Shown here: one piece after another, positions 32,379-42,682 of the stretch
How the letters are laid out: the number at the start of each line of letters is the position of its first letter
Position numbering within the stretch: the stretch's first letter is position 1
Assembly (NCBI GenBank): GCA_951802425.1
Contig: OX637801.1
Coordinates: forward strand, 310,001 to 374,000
Direction: 5' to 3'
Length of the DNA stretch: 64,000 bases
Source: Clavaria fumosa
Lineage: Eukaryota > Basidiomycota > Agaricomycetes > Agaricales > Clavariaceae
Program-made: the position numbers and the translations under genes
The notes under the pieces: model-generated
Seen by the model: the letters and a program-made list of their open reading frames with translations, nothing else
What the model was told of the DNA's origin: nothing
Database searches by the model: none

Positions 32379-32982
32379 CAGGCGATTCAAGTAAATTAAT
32401 GCATTAATCTATGGTAATTACAGTAAGTGTGTGATGCATAGATGACGGTAAGTTTGCGAATGGTGAGGATGCATCATCACCCAGAGGGAGATGATGCATG
32501 ATGCCACCACACATCATGCATCACTCTTGCCATCATGCATCCCACTCGCTGATGCCTGCCGCCCGCCCTGCTGCCGCCACCCGCCGCCCGCCCTTCTGCT
32601 GCTACGTGCCGCCTGCCCTGCTGCCGCCACGGTGACCCGCCCGCCCTTCTGCTGCTACGTCACCTACGTGCCGCCTGCCCTGCTGCCGCTACCCGCCGCC
32701 CGCCCTGCTGCTGCCACCCGCCTCTGCCCTTCTGCTGCCACCTGCCGCCCGCCGCCCGCCCTGCTGCTGCCACCCGCTGCCCGCCCTTCTGCTGCTACGT
32801 CACCTACGTGCTGCCTGCCCTGCTGCCGCTACCCGCCGCCCGCCCTGCTGCTGCCACCCGCCTCTGCCCTTCTGCTGCCACCTGCCGCCCGCCCTTCTGC
32901 CGCCACCCGCCACCCGCCGCCCGCTCCCCACCCCGCTGCTCCTGCCCTGCCGTTGCTGCCACCTCTGCCCAGCTGCTACCAA

Positions 32983-33033
32983 TGGCCCCAGTCCCCACCA
33001 TTGGTCTGTGACCACGGTTGGGGGCTTGGGCCA
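32983..33033. repeat. 51-bp palindrome P3
   Basis: Related to P1 and P2. It lies in the left arm of the foldback insert; its mirror copy P4 is in the right arm at 34242-34291. The centre reads ATTGGTCTGTGACCA. Confidence 0.7.
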
Positions 33034-34241
33034 TTGCTACAAGGAGGGAGGGCGCACCTGGCAGGCAGCCTATCATGGCCACCACGCTGCGCTGAAGGAG
33101 ATGATTGAGGCGCAGTCGACCGTGTACTACTCGACGGCGCATCTGTGGGACGACGGGGTGATCAGGCCAACGGACATGCGGGATGTGGTGGGTCTGGCGC
33201 TCGTGCTGGCTGCTTCGCGTACAGGCGGTGGCGCTGCGGCTGGGGCTGGGGCTGCCCCCGTTGCCCCGTCAGCCACGTCACACCCATTGCCCCTGTCGCC
33301 CCCGTTGCTGTCGTCGTCGTTGTTGCCCCTCCCGCCACCATTGTCGTTGGGCCACTGCTGAAGAGAGGGAGAGAGGGAGGTGAAAGAGAGAGGGGGGAGG
33401 GTGAAAGAAAGAGAAAAAAGAAAGAAGGAGGAACATGCACGAGCAGTTGTCGTCATTGCCGTCGTCACCTGCACCTCATTGAGACCCATAAGTCACAGCC
33501 ACAGTATCTGTCCTACTGAGAGAAAAACTGTCCCTGCATCTTAGTCTGAATATAATAAATTCTGAAAATAATTGGGAAGGATTGAGTCCACATGCTCAAC
33601 AATCCTATGTTAAATTTACAGTGTAGAATGCTGTCTAAAAAGTGTGATGATGATTGAATCAGTTTCTCACTTTACAGTTACATGTGTGACTAGGTGACTG
33701 CCTTGACCTGCCACACCATGCTCGTGCCAGCAACGGTGTGTCATTATCCATCCCCCTTCTCCCCTCACTAATCCACCATTTAGCAGCTGACAACAACATC
33801 GACGACACCTGTGGCAGACAATGATGGCAATAATGGCCACAGCAGACAGCGATGGCGACCACGACAGCAGTAGACGACAACAACAGCGGTGGCTCTTCCC
33901 CCAGGCGACAACAACCGCTGGTGCGTGTTCCTCCCTCTTTCTTTTTTCTCTTTCTTTTACCCTCCCCCCTCTCTTTCTCCCCTCCCTCTCTCCCTCTCTT
34001 CAGCAGTGGCGCCGGCACAACGATGATGGCAGCAGGAGGGGCAACAACGACGACAACGGCGACAGGGCTGACAGGGGCGATGGCGACGGGGGTGACGGGG
34101 GTGACGGGGGTGACGGGGGTGATGGGGGCGACAGGGGTAACAGGTGCAACGGGGCTGACGGGGGCGATGGGGGTGACGGGTGTGACGAGGGCAGCGATCA
34201 TGATAGGCTGCCTGCCAGGTGCGCCCTCCTCCCTGTAGCAA

Positions 34242-34291
34242 TGGCCCAAGCCCTCAACTGTGGTCACAGACCAATGTGGGGGCTGGGGCCA
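34242..34291. repeat. 50-bp palindrome P4
   Basis: Mirror copy of P3 in the right arm of the foldback insert, starting TGGCCCAAGCCC and ending GGGGCCA. Confidence 0.7.
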
Positions 34292-35010
34292 TTGGTAGCA
34301 GCTGGGCAGGGAGTGGCAGCAAGGAGCAGCGGGGTGGGGAGCGGGAGGCGGGTGGCGGCAGCAGGGCGGGTGGCGGGTGGCGGCAGAAGGGCGGGCGGAA
34401 GGTGGCAGCAGAAGGGCAGAGGCAGGTGGCGGCAGCAGGGCAGAGGCAGGTGGCAGCAGCAGGGCAGAGGCAGGTGGCAGCAGCAGGGCAGGCGGCACGT
34501 AGCAGCAGAAGGGTGGGCGGCGGGTGGCGGCAGCAGGGCGGGCAGCGGGTGGCGGCAGCAGGGCAGAGGCAGGTGGCGGCAGCAGGGCAGGCGGCACGTA
34601 GCAGCAGAAGGGCGGGCGGCGGGTGGCGGCAGAAGGGCGGGGGGCGGGTGGCCGCAGAAGGGCGGGCAGCAGGTGGCAGCAGAAGGGCAGAGGCAGGTGG
34701 CGGCAGAAGGGCAGAGGCAGGTGGCGACAGCAGGGCAGGCGGCGGGTGGCGGCAGCAGGGCAGGCAGCACGTAGCAGCAGAAGGGCAGGCGGCGGGTGGC
34801 GGGTGGCAGCAGCAGGGCAGGCAGCAGCTGGGAGGCAGGGATGATGCAACGTGACAGGAGCTGGGGAGGCGGTGATGCAATGCGACAGGAGCTGGGGAGG
34901 CGAGGGTGATGCAATGCAGTGGCACAGCAACTTACCGTCTTTCATGCATAACCAACTAATGGTAATTAGCCTAAATAATGCATCAGATTGCTCACCTCAT
35001 GTGGAAAAAG

Positions 35011-37478
35011 AGCTTGAGACGCAGAACGACGTGAACATAAAGATTCTTCACTCAGACCGCGGCCACGAATTCCTGAACGATAAGTTTAGTGAGCACTTGG
35101 CAGAAAGAGGGACAAAACGAGAACTCACCGTTCACGACACGCATGAGCAAGTGGGCGTAGCCGAGCGCTGGAATCACACGAAGGCGGAACTAGCACGAGC
35201 AATGTTAATAGACTCTAAATTGCCAAGGTTCCTATGGGCTGAGGCTATGAATCACGCCGCCTGGATCAAGAACCGCTCACCCACTCGAGCGCTCGACAAC
35301 GGCACGCCCTATGAAGCTAGGTACCGCAGAAAGCCCGACATGTCTAAGCTCGTCCCCTTCGGCACGCATGCCTGGGTCAAGATACCCGATGCCGGTAAGC
35401 TTGACCCTCGCGCGAAGTTCGGCCATTTTGTTGGCTTCGACGGGACAAGCACCGGGTACCGCATCTATTACCCAGACAAACGTCAGGTGAAAGTTGAGCG
35501 TGAGGTCGTTTTCAACCGCACCGGACACTCCCAGACTGTCCCAATACCCGAGGGATTGGAGGCTGTGGGGGAGCGACTTAAAAACATCCTCCAAGACCTC
35601 CAGGCAGACCGTCCGCCGTCCCCCAGTGTCGACGAAAGCTCCAGCGACCCAGACGACCCAAACAATGACGATCAGCGGTCAAACGACGACGAAAGTGACT
35701 CAGACGACTCACACAGTCGGTCTGGTAGTCCTCAACCTCCGTCTCCGCCGCCCGGTTACCCTCAGTATTCCGAAAACGAAGACGGTGGTCGACCGCGCCG
35801 TAAACGCCATGACCCCGGTTTTTATAGGAAATTAGCTGGGTACCAAGTCTATACCACTGAACACGCACCTGAAAGCCCTCTAGACGATTCACTAGACCCT
35901 CTCCCGCTCCTTTCACTGAGCGCTGGCGCCATAGGTTCAGAACCGCGCACGCTCACAGAAGCACTGTCAAGAGGTGACGCGCGTCAATGGCAAGAAGCTT
36001 GGGACGCTGAGCTCGCACAGCTACAACGCCTACGTACCTGGAAAATCGTCCCGCGACCGTCAAACAGGCCCGTTATCCCGTTCAGCCACGTCTTCAAGGT
36101 CAAGTTAGGTCCTAACGGCAAGATTTTGAAATACAAAGTTAGGCTCGTCGCTGGCGGTCACAAACAGGTAAAAGGACTCAACTATAATGAAACTTTTGCC
36201 ACTGCCGCCAAGATCGCCTCAATCCGAGTCGTCCTCGCCAACGCGGCCCAGCTTGACTGGGAAATCGATCAAATTGACGTTGTCGGTGCTTACCTCAACG
36301 CAGAAATTGACGAAGACGTATTCATGGAGGCCCCTCCTGGCATACTAGGCCCGAACGATAGAGGAAACATATGCAAGCTTCTGAAGGGCCTCTACGGCCT
36401 CAAGCAGTCGGGGAGGAAGTGGCACGAGAAGATGACCGGCGTCTTCCTCGACCTGGGGTTCGCACTGTCACGCTTGGACCACTCGGTGTTTACCAAAACC
36501 AATGCAAGCCAAACAACCCACGTCACGGTATCAACAGACGATATGATCATCGCCGCGAGCTCCCGCACAGCCGTGAACGAATTCAAAACGTCTTTCTCTA
36601 AGTATTTTGAGATTACCGATCAGGGTGAAGCCTCCTGGCTTCTAGGCTTCGAGATAAGGCGTGACCGTGCTGCAAAGACGATTTCCATCAATCAGAAAGC
36701 GTACATCTCGACAATGGCCGAGAAATTTGGACTGACCAATGCGAAGCCAACGTATACGCCCATGGAGTCTGGCGCAGTGTTTTCCAAGGACCAGTGTCCT
36801 TCAGAACCCATTCACGCACCCTACCAGGAGGCCTGTGGCAGCGTCTTATGGCCCGCGGTCATTTCACGCCCGGACATACAATTTGCGGTGGGAATATTAA
36901 CCCAATTCACCCAGAACCCGGCTGAAATCCATTGGAGAGCAATTAAACATGTAATAAAATACCTGTACACCACACGCGATCACTGGCTAATGCTCGGCAG
37001 GACCATTGGTGAACCGGAAGTATATGCGGACGCAGACTGGGTGTCGCAGACTCATCGCCAGTCCATCTCGGGTTACGCGGTCAAGCTCGGCTCGGGCGTC
37101 GTTTCGTGGTCTTCGAAGAAACAACTGTTAGTCGCCCTGTCGAGTGCCGAGGCCGAATACATTGCGGCGACGCATGCGGCGAAGGAGATCTTGTGGCTAC
37201 GAGCTTTCCTCAGTGAGCTGGGGAGATGTCCTGCCAGCACGACCGTGCTACGCACCGATAACCAGTCCGCTATCGCGATATTGAAAGACCCCAAGTTTCA
37301 CGCGAGAACGAAACACATCGACATCCGCTATCACTTCATTAGAGATTTGGTGCGGGCGGGCAAGATAGATATAACTTACGTCCCGTCCGATGCCAACCTC
37401 GCCGACACTTTTACAAAGGCATTGAGCCGCGCGAAGTTCGAGGATGCCAGGAAGTCGATTGGGATTCGTCCCACTTGA
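35011..37478 (+). CDS. Copia integrase-RT-RNase H (3' part of polyprotein)
   Basis: The frame resumes directly after the foldback insert and stays open to a TGA at 37478, 7 bases before the 3' LTR. It holds the second integrase aspartate (ILHSDRGHEFL) and glutamate (VGVAERWNH), a Ser/Asp-rich linker, the RT (KYKVRLVAGGHKQ at the start, VSTDDMIIAA as the catalytic DD box near 36535) and RNase H (YADADW, LSSAEAEYIAA near 37140, and TKHIDIRYHF near 37313). All catalytic acids that I looked for are present. Apart from the insertion in the integrase, this copy looks intact. Confidence 0.9.
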
Positions 37479-37708
37479 GGGGGAGTGTTGAAGATCAAGC
37501 GGAGTGCGAAACTTTATTTTAGATTTTTCATTGCGAAGCGAGTCGTGCGATACTGCTCAGTACGGACATCCGACTGAGCAGTAAGTAAAATTTCTCTATA
37601 CAAGCTTTTTACACTTTCTTATTGTGACGGCTACCTATAGATACACTTACATTTCAGGTAGCTATCCTATTAGGATCAGTACGGACATCCGACTGAGCAA
37701 TACACTTA

Positions 37709-40018
37709 AGATAGGAATCGTTCATACTCGACACCTGTGACAATGATGTGACATGCACGTGATCCATTGGCCACGTCTTCATTGACTCTGCGAAAATCAC
37801 CATGTAATATGGAAAGCAGTTGTATGCCTACAGGAAAAGTGCCCAAAGTGTATACAGAAAGTTAAAGTAAGCAATAATGAACAAATAATTATATGACAGC
37901 AAGAATTGGAAACATTACTCGACTCCAGCCTTTTCAAGTTCCATGAGAATGCTGTCGGGCAGTACCCGATGGCCACGATACTTCTTGCTTGCCCATGCAG
38001 CCTGCTTTCCAGAAAGACCCTTGCGGTAGGCGTCCATAAACCGCATGGATCGAGTTGCAAACCTGCAAAAATGTCAGTTAGGTCAATGTGAGATTGCATT
38101 TGTGACGCACCTTCGTATGCTTTCAATTGGAACTGCATTAAGAGCTTCGAGAACATTACGTTCGAGATCTGCCTCTTTTGACGAAGGAGGGAACAGGCGG
38201 TACCGGCGCTTCGCATAGCCCCAGCATTGTTCAATGAAGTTAAGCTCACAATGGAACTTCGGTAAGAAGTAACATCGGAACCCACGAGCCTTGCATGTGG
38301 TCTCCAAAAGCGACTCGACCTCCACAAAATCTGGCTGGTTGTAGAGCACCCTCCGACAGCAACAGTTTTCAACACCTGGCTTGCATTTGAAACCAGGGCA
38401 TTCGGCTCGCATTTTGTCTGTGCCTGCAAAACCGCGCTCTTCGAGAATTGTTGCTGTACCTTTGAAGACTCCAGCTCGATTGTGGCCCTCAGGGAAATAA
38501 AGCGGTTGTGGAGATCCATTGGCAAATCGTGCGTCTGACATGCGAACTCGCTGCTTGAGGAGTTTTCCATCTGGTCCATAAACAGGCTTCCCATTCGTGC
38601 CAATGACATTCACGTCGACGCCAAAGAGAGGACTGCCGGGCTTTGTTGGAAATTTTGACATATTTCGAGCAGAGAGGGCCGTGTCTGCCCGTTTTAAATG
38701 GGTGGTGGCATTGTCGAAGATGAGCACATGAATTTCGTCTGCATAGTGCTTGTTCAGCAAATCCATTGCGGCATTTGCGTGTTGCAGGATCTCCTCGTTT
38801 GTAAAGTACCCTTCCCGTGCTTTTCCAGCACGAAACAGAACACGAGTCTCCTCCTGGCCGTCTGGAGATCGCAGCCATCCGTAGTCCGCAGATACGAAAT
38901 CCGCGACCATGAGCGACGCACCCTCGCCTTTGGGTTGAGGAACTGCTGTCTCATCGCTGTGGACCCAGTAAACTTTACGGCGGTCATTTGCATAAAAGGT
39001 CGACTCATCATGCACCCAAAGTACGGTTCGCTGGTTCTGAGGTCCATAGCACAAGTTTGTCATCTCTTCAACACCATCCTTCCATACACGCATGCTCCAT
39101 TCAAGCTTGGCCAATGTTGGTAGAAATTCGGTTTGGCGGTATGTGACCACATCTTCACGCTCATGTCCATCGACATACTGACCTTTAGGACCCTTAGTCC
39201 ACCTGTAGTCCATCATGTACATCCACCGTCTTGCTGTCGTGAGAGAAACAGTTCTCTTGAGTTTGTATTTGTCCTTGATCGCTGCAGTATCCAAGAAGTG
39301 AACAACATCCATGGCTTTCACGAACTTCCCAATGCTTTGCAGATGCTGGTGAATCTCCTTCGCTAACTCACCCTTGTCCAGTAACGAAGTGTTCCAGCTG
39401 CCATAGAGGTTATATGGATGTGTACCCAACGTTTTCGGAAGCAGTGGCAGGAACATTTTCGGCAGTTGGCAAAGGGAATTCTGATGCCCACGTTGGCTGG
39501 ATGATGTCCGCGAAGGTCTGATGCATTCTAGCCATGGGGTCTGGTGATTTTACATGTTTCTCTTCACATCTCGCAGCACGAATCGGAATCTTGAACACCG
39601 AGAATGGTGAGGTTTGTCCAAAGGGAAAGAAAACTGCTCACATTTTCTTTATTCTGGCTTGCAGGTCCATGCTTTTGCCTCTTCTGATGGTTCTCTAGCT
39701 TTGAAATGTTCTGTAGGGCTCGATGGGAACGTTTTGGCATGTCTGGGGACTGATGTGGACTGTGGATTTGTCGGTGGCTTGGTTTGTGCCAGTAATTGAA
39801 ATCTTAAATTCGTAACTACTTCTCATCTGGGGCGAAATTTAGAATTCTACCACCCCAAACTATACCTGTGGCCATCCTGCATCTTTTGGGGGATCACTTT
39901 TCTGAGAAACAGCTTGTATGTAGAGTAGATAGAATTATAACTTTTTCCCCCACCATTTTGGTGTAGGCGTGACAGTTTCATGCACGTGATTAAGGACGAG
40001 TATGAATGAATCCTATCT
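37709..40018 (-). mobile_element. Tc1/mariner-like DNA transposon, copy 2 (2310 bp)
   Basis: The ends and length are the same as in copy 1 (24036-26345), flanked by TA (37707-37708 and 40019-40020). Translations of both copies are identical over all open frames I compared, which suggests very recent movement from a common source. Confidence 0.93.
37914..39456 (-). CDS. DDE transposase with long D-E spacing (copy 2)
   Basis: It is identical in translation to the copy at 24241-25783: helix-turn-helix, D150, D248 and E409 with a Cys-rich insert, a short intron (GTGCGT to TTTTTGCAG, about 38121-38064), and a second exon ending at TAA near 37914. Both copies keep every catalytic residue. Since the element sits in a nearly undecayed Copia LTR, it is among the youngest insertions in the window. 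Confidence 0.86.
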
Positions 40019-40048
40019 TACATTTCAGGGCATATCTTCTATATTTGG

Positions 40049-40344
40049 TAATGTTTTTTTCTTCTTGCTTCCAACCACATCATCGCACAGTCCTCAACCG
40101 CTGACCGTCGTTGTACTTTATACCAGCCAGTTAATAGATAGCATAGAAAATGTAACAATAATGAGGCGCATTGCGCAAAAGCAGCAAAATAGCGGCGTCA
40201 TCAGTATCCTAAACCAAAATTGTCAACATCGGCGTACGGCACTGATGTTGGAGATGTTGGGAACGTTGGGAACGTTGGGGACAGGCGATGATGAGCGCCC
40301 GAAGGCTTAGCCCGACGATGTGCGGAAAAGCGTCGCAAGTCATC
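40049..40344 (-). repeat. Right inverted end of F (outer part)
   Basis: Reverse complement of about 20804-21100. Its outer boundary CGCAAGTCATC (40334-40344) mirrors GATGACTTGCG at 20804. The related sequence TGACTTGCGGACGACTCTGATGTTGGGGACAG follows shortly outside (from about 40356) and may be a small local duplication. Confidence 0.75.
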
Positions 40345-40747
40345 ATTGGCGTAGGTGACTTGCGGACGACTCTGATGTTGGGGACAGGCGATGAAGGTTT
40401 GTCTTACATCCCTTTTCGACTGCTGACATCTCAAACTGGCACATAAATTACTAGCATTCGCCACTGCACCGGTTACGCCTCTAGTCTTGAAAGTCTCGAA
40501 CAGGCACATAAATTATTGTGCCGTTTCGGCTGCTACAATCATACAATACACGCATATCCGCTGTACAAACCCTAGCGGCAGGGACATGGGCAATGATTGT
40601 GGTGAGCACTGGCAGTATTTGAGTTTCGGGCAGGCATTACACGGCAGTGCTCACTTACACTTCGTACCAGCGCTCGCAGTTAGTGGGTGGCAAATGGCCC
40701 TCTCCATGACTCCACATTGTTCTCCCTGTATTGCAAAGAATGTAGCC
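40345..40747. other. Unassigned flank of F
   Basis: A plus-strand frame of 88 codons (40487-40753) has no recognisable features. ACATAAATTA occurs twice (near 40441 and 40505) in a short direct repeat of about 64 bp with AGTCTCGAACAGGC-type sequence between. Nothing else is supported. Confidence 0.3.
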
Positions 40748-41023
40748 TCATGAACGTTCAGAGGATACTGGATTCACGTACACCTCTTCTACGGGGAGGC
40801 ACATCTCTCCGGTAAGCATCCCATGTCGAGCTATTTGCTGCAGTGTGCGCCCCTGCTGATGAGCCCGACGTATGTCGTGTTTTATGTCAACCATCAGCTT
40901 CTGATAGTGGTAGGCCATACGAAGCGCATGATGGTATCGTAGCTCGGCAGAATGCGCGGTGATGTGAAGAGACTGGTATCGCTTATACGCATCGTTTACT
41001 TCCCTCTGTGCGTATATTCCCAT
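40748..41023 (-). CDS. Small hypothetical protein or exon
   Basis: 91 codons with a natural amino-acid mix (MGIYAQREVNDAYKRYQS ... LPVEEVYVNP), many His/Tyr/Arg, helical character and no signal peptide or membrane span. The start ATG at 41023 is followed by a full frame to TGA. It may be an exon of a longer gene, but I could not find convincing partner exons. No family is recognised. Confidence 0.3.
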   Translation of the reverse strand: MGIYAQREVNDAYKRYQSLHITAHSAELRYHHALRMAYHYQKLMVDIKHDIRRAHQQGRTLQQIARHGMLTGEMCLPVEEVYVNPVSSERS

Positions 41024-42140
41024 GACCTTGTGAAATACTAAGCATGCTTAGAGTGTTTGCTTTACACAGTTTGCTCACAACACTTCGGAGGCGTCGATAT
41101 GCACTGGCTGACTCGCGTGTGTTGTTAATCAATGGGGCAGTAACCAGTGGGGGAAGTCCCTTTCTCGCTTTGCTTTGATGCTTCATTTCCGTCGCTTTGT
41201 CATCTCACTTTCTCGCTTTGTTGCTTTGTTTCTTCACTCCCTATGTCACCTCATTGCGCGGCCGCACGTGGCACCTCGTTGCGCAAATGCACGTGGCTTT
41301 ATTTATGTACCGCATCCAAGACATTGGCAGTTAGCGGTTTGTCTGTATCGGGTTGAGTGGTTTTCTCGTGGCGGGTGGATATTGTAGCAGTTGGCCAACG
41401 GAATTGACATTCTCCGCCTGCCCTCCTTCCTCCTCATGGCCTTGCTGAACATGGCTCTTCGTGGGCGGACTCTGATATTGTACGCCATCGGTTACTCGCT
41501 ATAACAAAACACTCACCAGATTATATTGTCCGCCCCAGCACCCAATTTTTACCATGCTGTGTCAATGTCCTTACATTTCCTTCGTAATTTTGAAGCACGC
41601 ATGCCAGCCTTGGAAACTTGAGGCTTTCCAGGTTTGTTGATTTGTTATTTTGTGATTATCTCTCACTCACTTCAGAAAAAGACTTATTTCAATATGCGAG
41701 AGCCAGTGAATTTCCCTAGCTCATACGTCGTTTGTGAAGGGAGAGAATTTGGCCAGTTGAATTCCGGGGATAGATACCGCAAGATGAGAGGGTTCACGGA
41801 GGATACACCTGTGATTCCTCGTCATTCGGAATCTTTGAATGATATAAAAGACATGAAGAGTTCTTGTATCAGAAGGACTGCGACTATGTACGTGCATTTT
41901 CTAACTCCAAATCGTCATTCCTCAATGTTACGATGAATTGTAGGCTGCGTCACACAAGAGGAAGCGCTCGCGAAGTCCTCGTACATCACCATGCATGGTA
42001 CATTCTCAATGTCAGGCCCCTTCCCGTGTCTTGACATTCCAAGATGCATGCTCTGTGCCACACATGACAATGACAATCACTACCGCAACGGAATATCCAG
42101 GCCTCGTCTCGTCGCATGCCTGCATTGACCTCCCTTAGGT
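41024..42140. other. No supported gene
   Basis: It contains short frames only (for example 41634-41936 plus, 100 codons, without domain features). CTTTCTCGCTTTG-type repeats lie near 41158-41232. This may be unique DNA next to the transposon cluster. Confidence 0.3.
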
Positions 42141-42149
42141 TTATTGCTC

Positions 42150-42285
42150 AGATTACCTGTATTCAACATAAATGACCTGAATATCATTTCACAAATTACC
42201 TACCTGTACTCAGTGCAATTGACCCAAATTTTATTTCACAAATTACCCACCTGTATTCAGTGCAATTGACCCCTGCTTTATGGTT
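42150..42285 (+). repeat. Three degenerate 47-bp repeats
   Basis: ACCTGTATTCA / ACCTGTACTCAGTGCAATTGACC units recur with TTTCACAAATTACC between them. The AT-rich segment to the right (42290-42690) contains GGTGATTTTCACC palindromes near 42610 and 42675 and abuts the broken end of the Gypsy element D. Confidence 0.6.
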
Positions 42286-42682
42286 AATATACTCCATCTA
42301 AAATGGGGAAAATAGCCTGACAGAGCCCCAGTTTCATGGCTAATAATCACCTGTTTTCCAGCTTTTGACTGGTACAAAGATAGTGAAAAGCACCTCAGAT
42401 TATGGTTGAGATGACCCAAAAACTATTGTGAAATTAACCCATTAGATCAGCTTAAAATGCACTTATGATATAGTGAAATTCACCATTAGAAATCAGCTTA
42501 AAAGACACCTGTACTGTAGGAATAATCACCCAGAGAACAGCAGGTGAATTTGGTCATATAAGTGGCGAAAATCACCCGTTTCATGTACCCAATAAAGATG
42601 TGATTATCAACAAGTCCTGGTGATTTTCACCTAGGAAACCATTGCTATTCACCACTTCTCAGGGTGTTTCATATGGTGATTT

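Larger units (their letters stand above)
32379..35003. mobile_element. GC-rich foldback insert in Copia integrase (hAT-like, non-autonomous)
   Basis: About 2.6 kb is inserted at codon Glu-Lys of the integrase. GAAAAAG is duplicated (32372-32378 and 35004-35010), 7 bp, or 8 with one mismatch. The ends start CA and align as imperfect inverted repeats sharing ATGCATTA, TAATTAC and GACGGTAAGTT. The interior is a long inverted repeat: left arm about 32530-33400 (CTGCTGCCGCC-type repeats, palindrome P3, CT/GA-rich block), right arm about 33945-34850 (its reverse complement with palindrome P4). Open frames on both strands (for example 33659-34945 minus, 428 codons) are Pro/Ala/Cys or Gly/Arg low complexity and not credible genes. 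Confidence 0.75.
30361..40043 (+). mobile_element. Ty1/Copia retrotransposon with two later insertions
   Basis: The 5' LTR is 30361-30606 and the 3' LTR 37486-40043 (with a Tc1-like insertion). TTTGG directly flanks both ends (30356-30360 and 40044-40048). Domain order gag, protease, integrase, RT, RNase H is Copia-type. A polypurine tract (TTGAGGGGGAG) precedes the 3' LTR. Without the two insertions the element is about 4.74 kb. Its coding frame appears uninterrupted apart from the foldback insert in the integrase, so it was probably active recently. It lies in the right inverted end of F. Confidence 0.92.
37486..40043 (+). repeat. 3' LTR of Copia, split by Tc1/mariner-like copy 2
   Basis: It matches the 5' LTR with only a few differences (for example GCGC to GTGC near the start). 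A 2310-bp transposon interrupts it at CACTTA; the 5' LTR near 30578 shows the empty site CACTTACATTTCAGGG. Confidence 0.92.
20804..40344. mobile_element. Large inverted structure F (about 380-bp inverted ends) hosting nested elements
   Basis: The left end (20804-about 21187, starting GATGACTTGCGACGC) reappears inverted at the right: 40344 down to 40049, then, after skipping the Copia element, 30360 down to about 30264. Removing the Copia (TSD TTTGG) joins the two right pieces exactly. Between the ends lie a GC/GAC-repeat segment, foldback element G and the Copia. No target-site duplication was found outside the ends (flanks GTTGAACCC and ATTGGCGTA), so F could be a transposon with long terminal inverted repeats or an inverted duplication of host DNA. 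No transposase gene attributable to F itself is visible. Confidence 0.6.

Noticed and set aside
33659..34945. Long open frame (428 codons, minus) and similar frames on the other strand
   Set aside because: The product is Pro/Ala/Cys/Leu low complexity produced by CTGCCGCC-type repeats, open on several frames at once, and lies inside an insertion that splits a Copia gene.
20804..40344. F as a giant Starship-type element
   Set aside because: No DUF3435-type captain gene lies at either end, the size is mostly explained by known nested insertions, and no target duplication was found.
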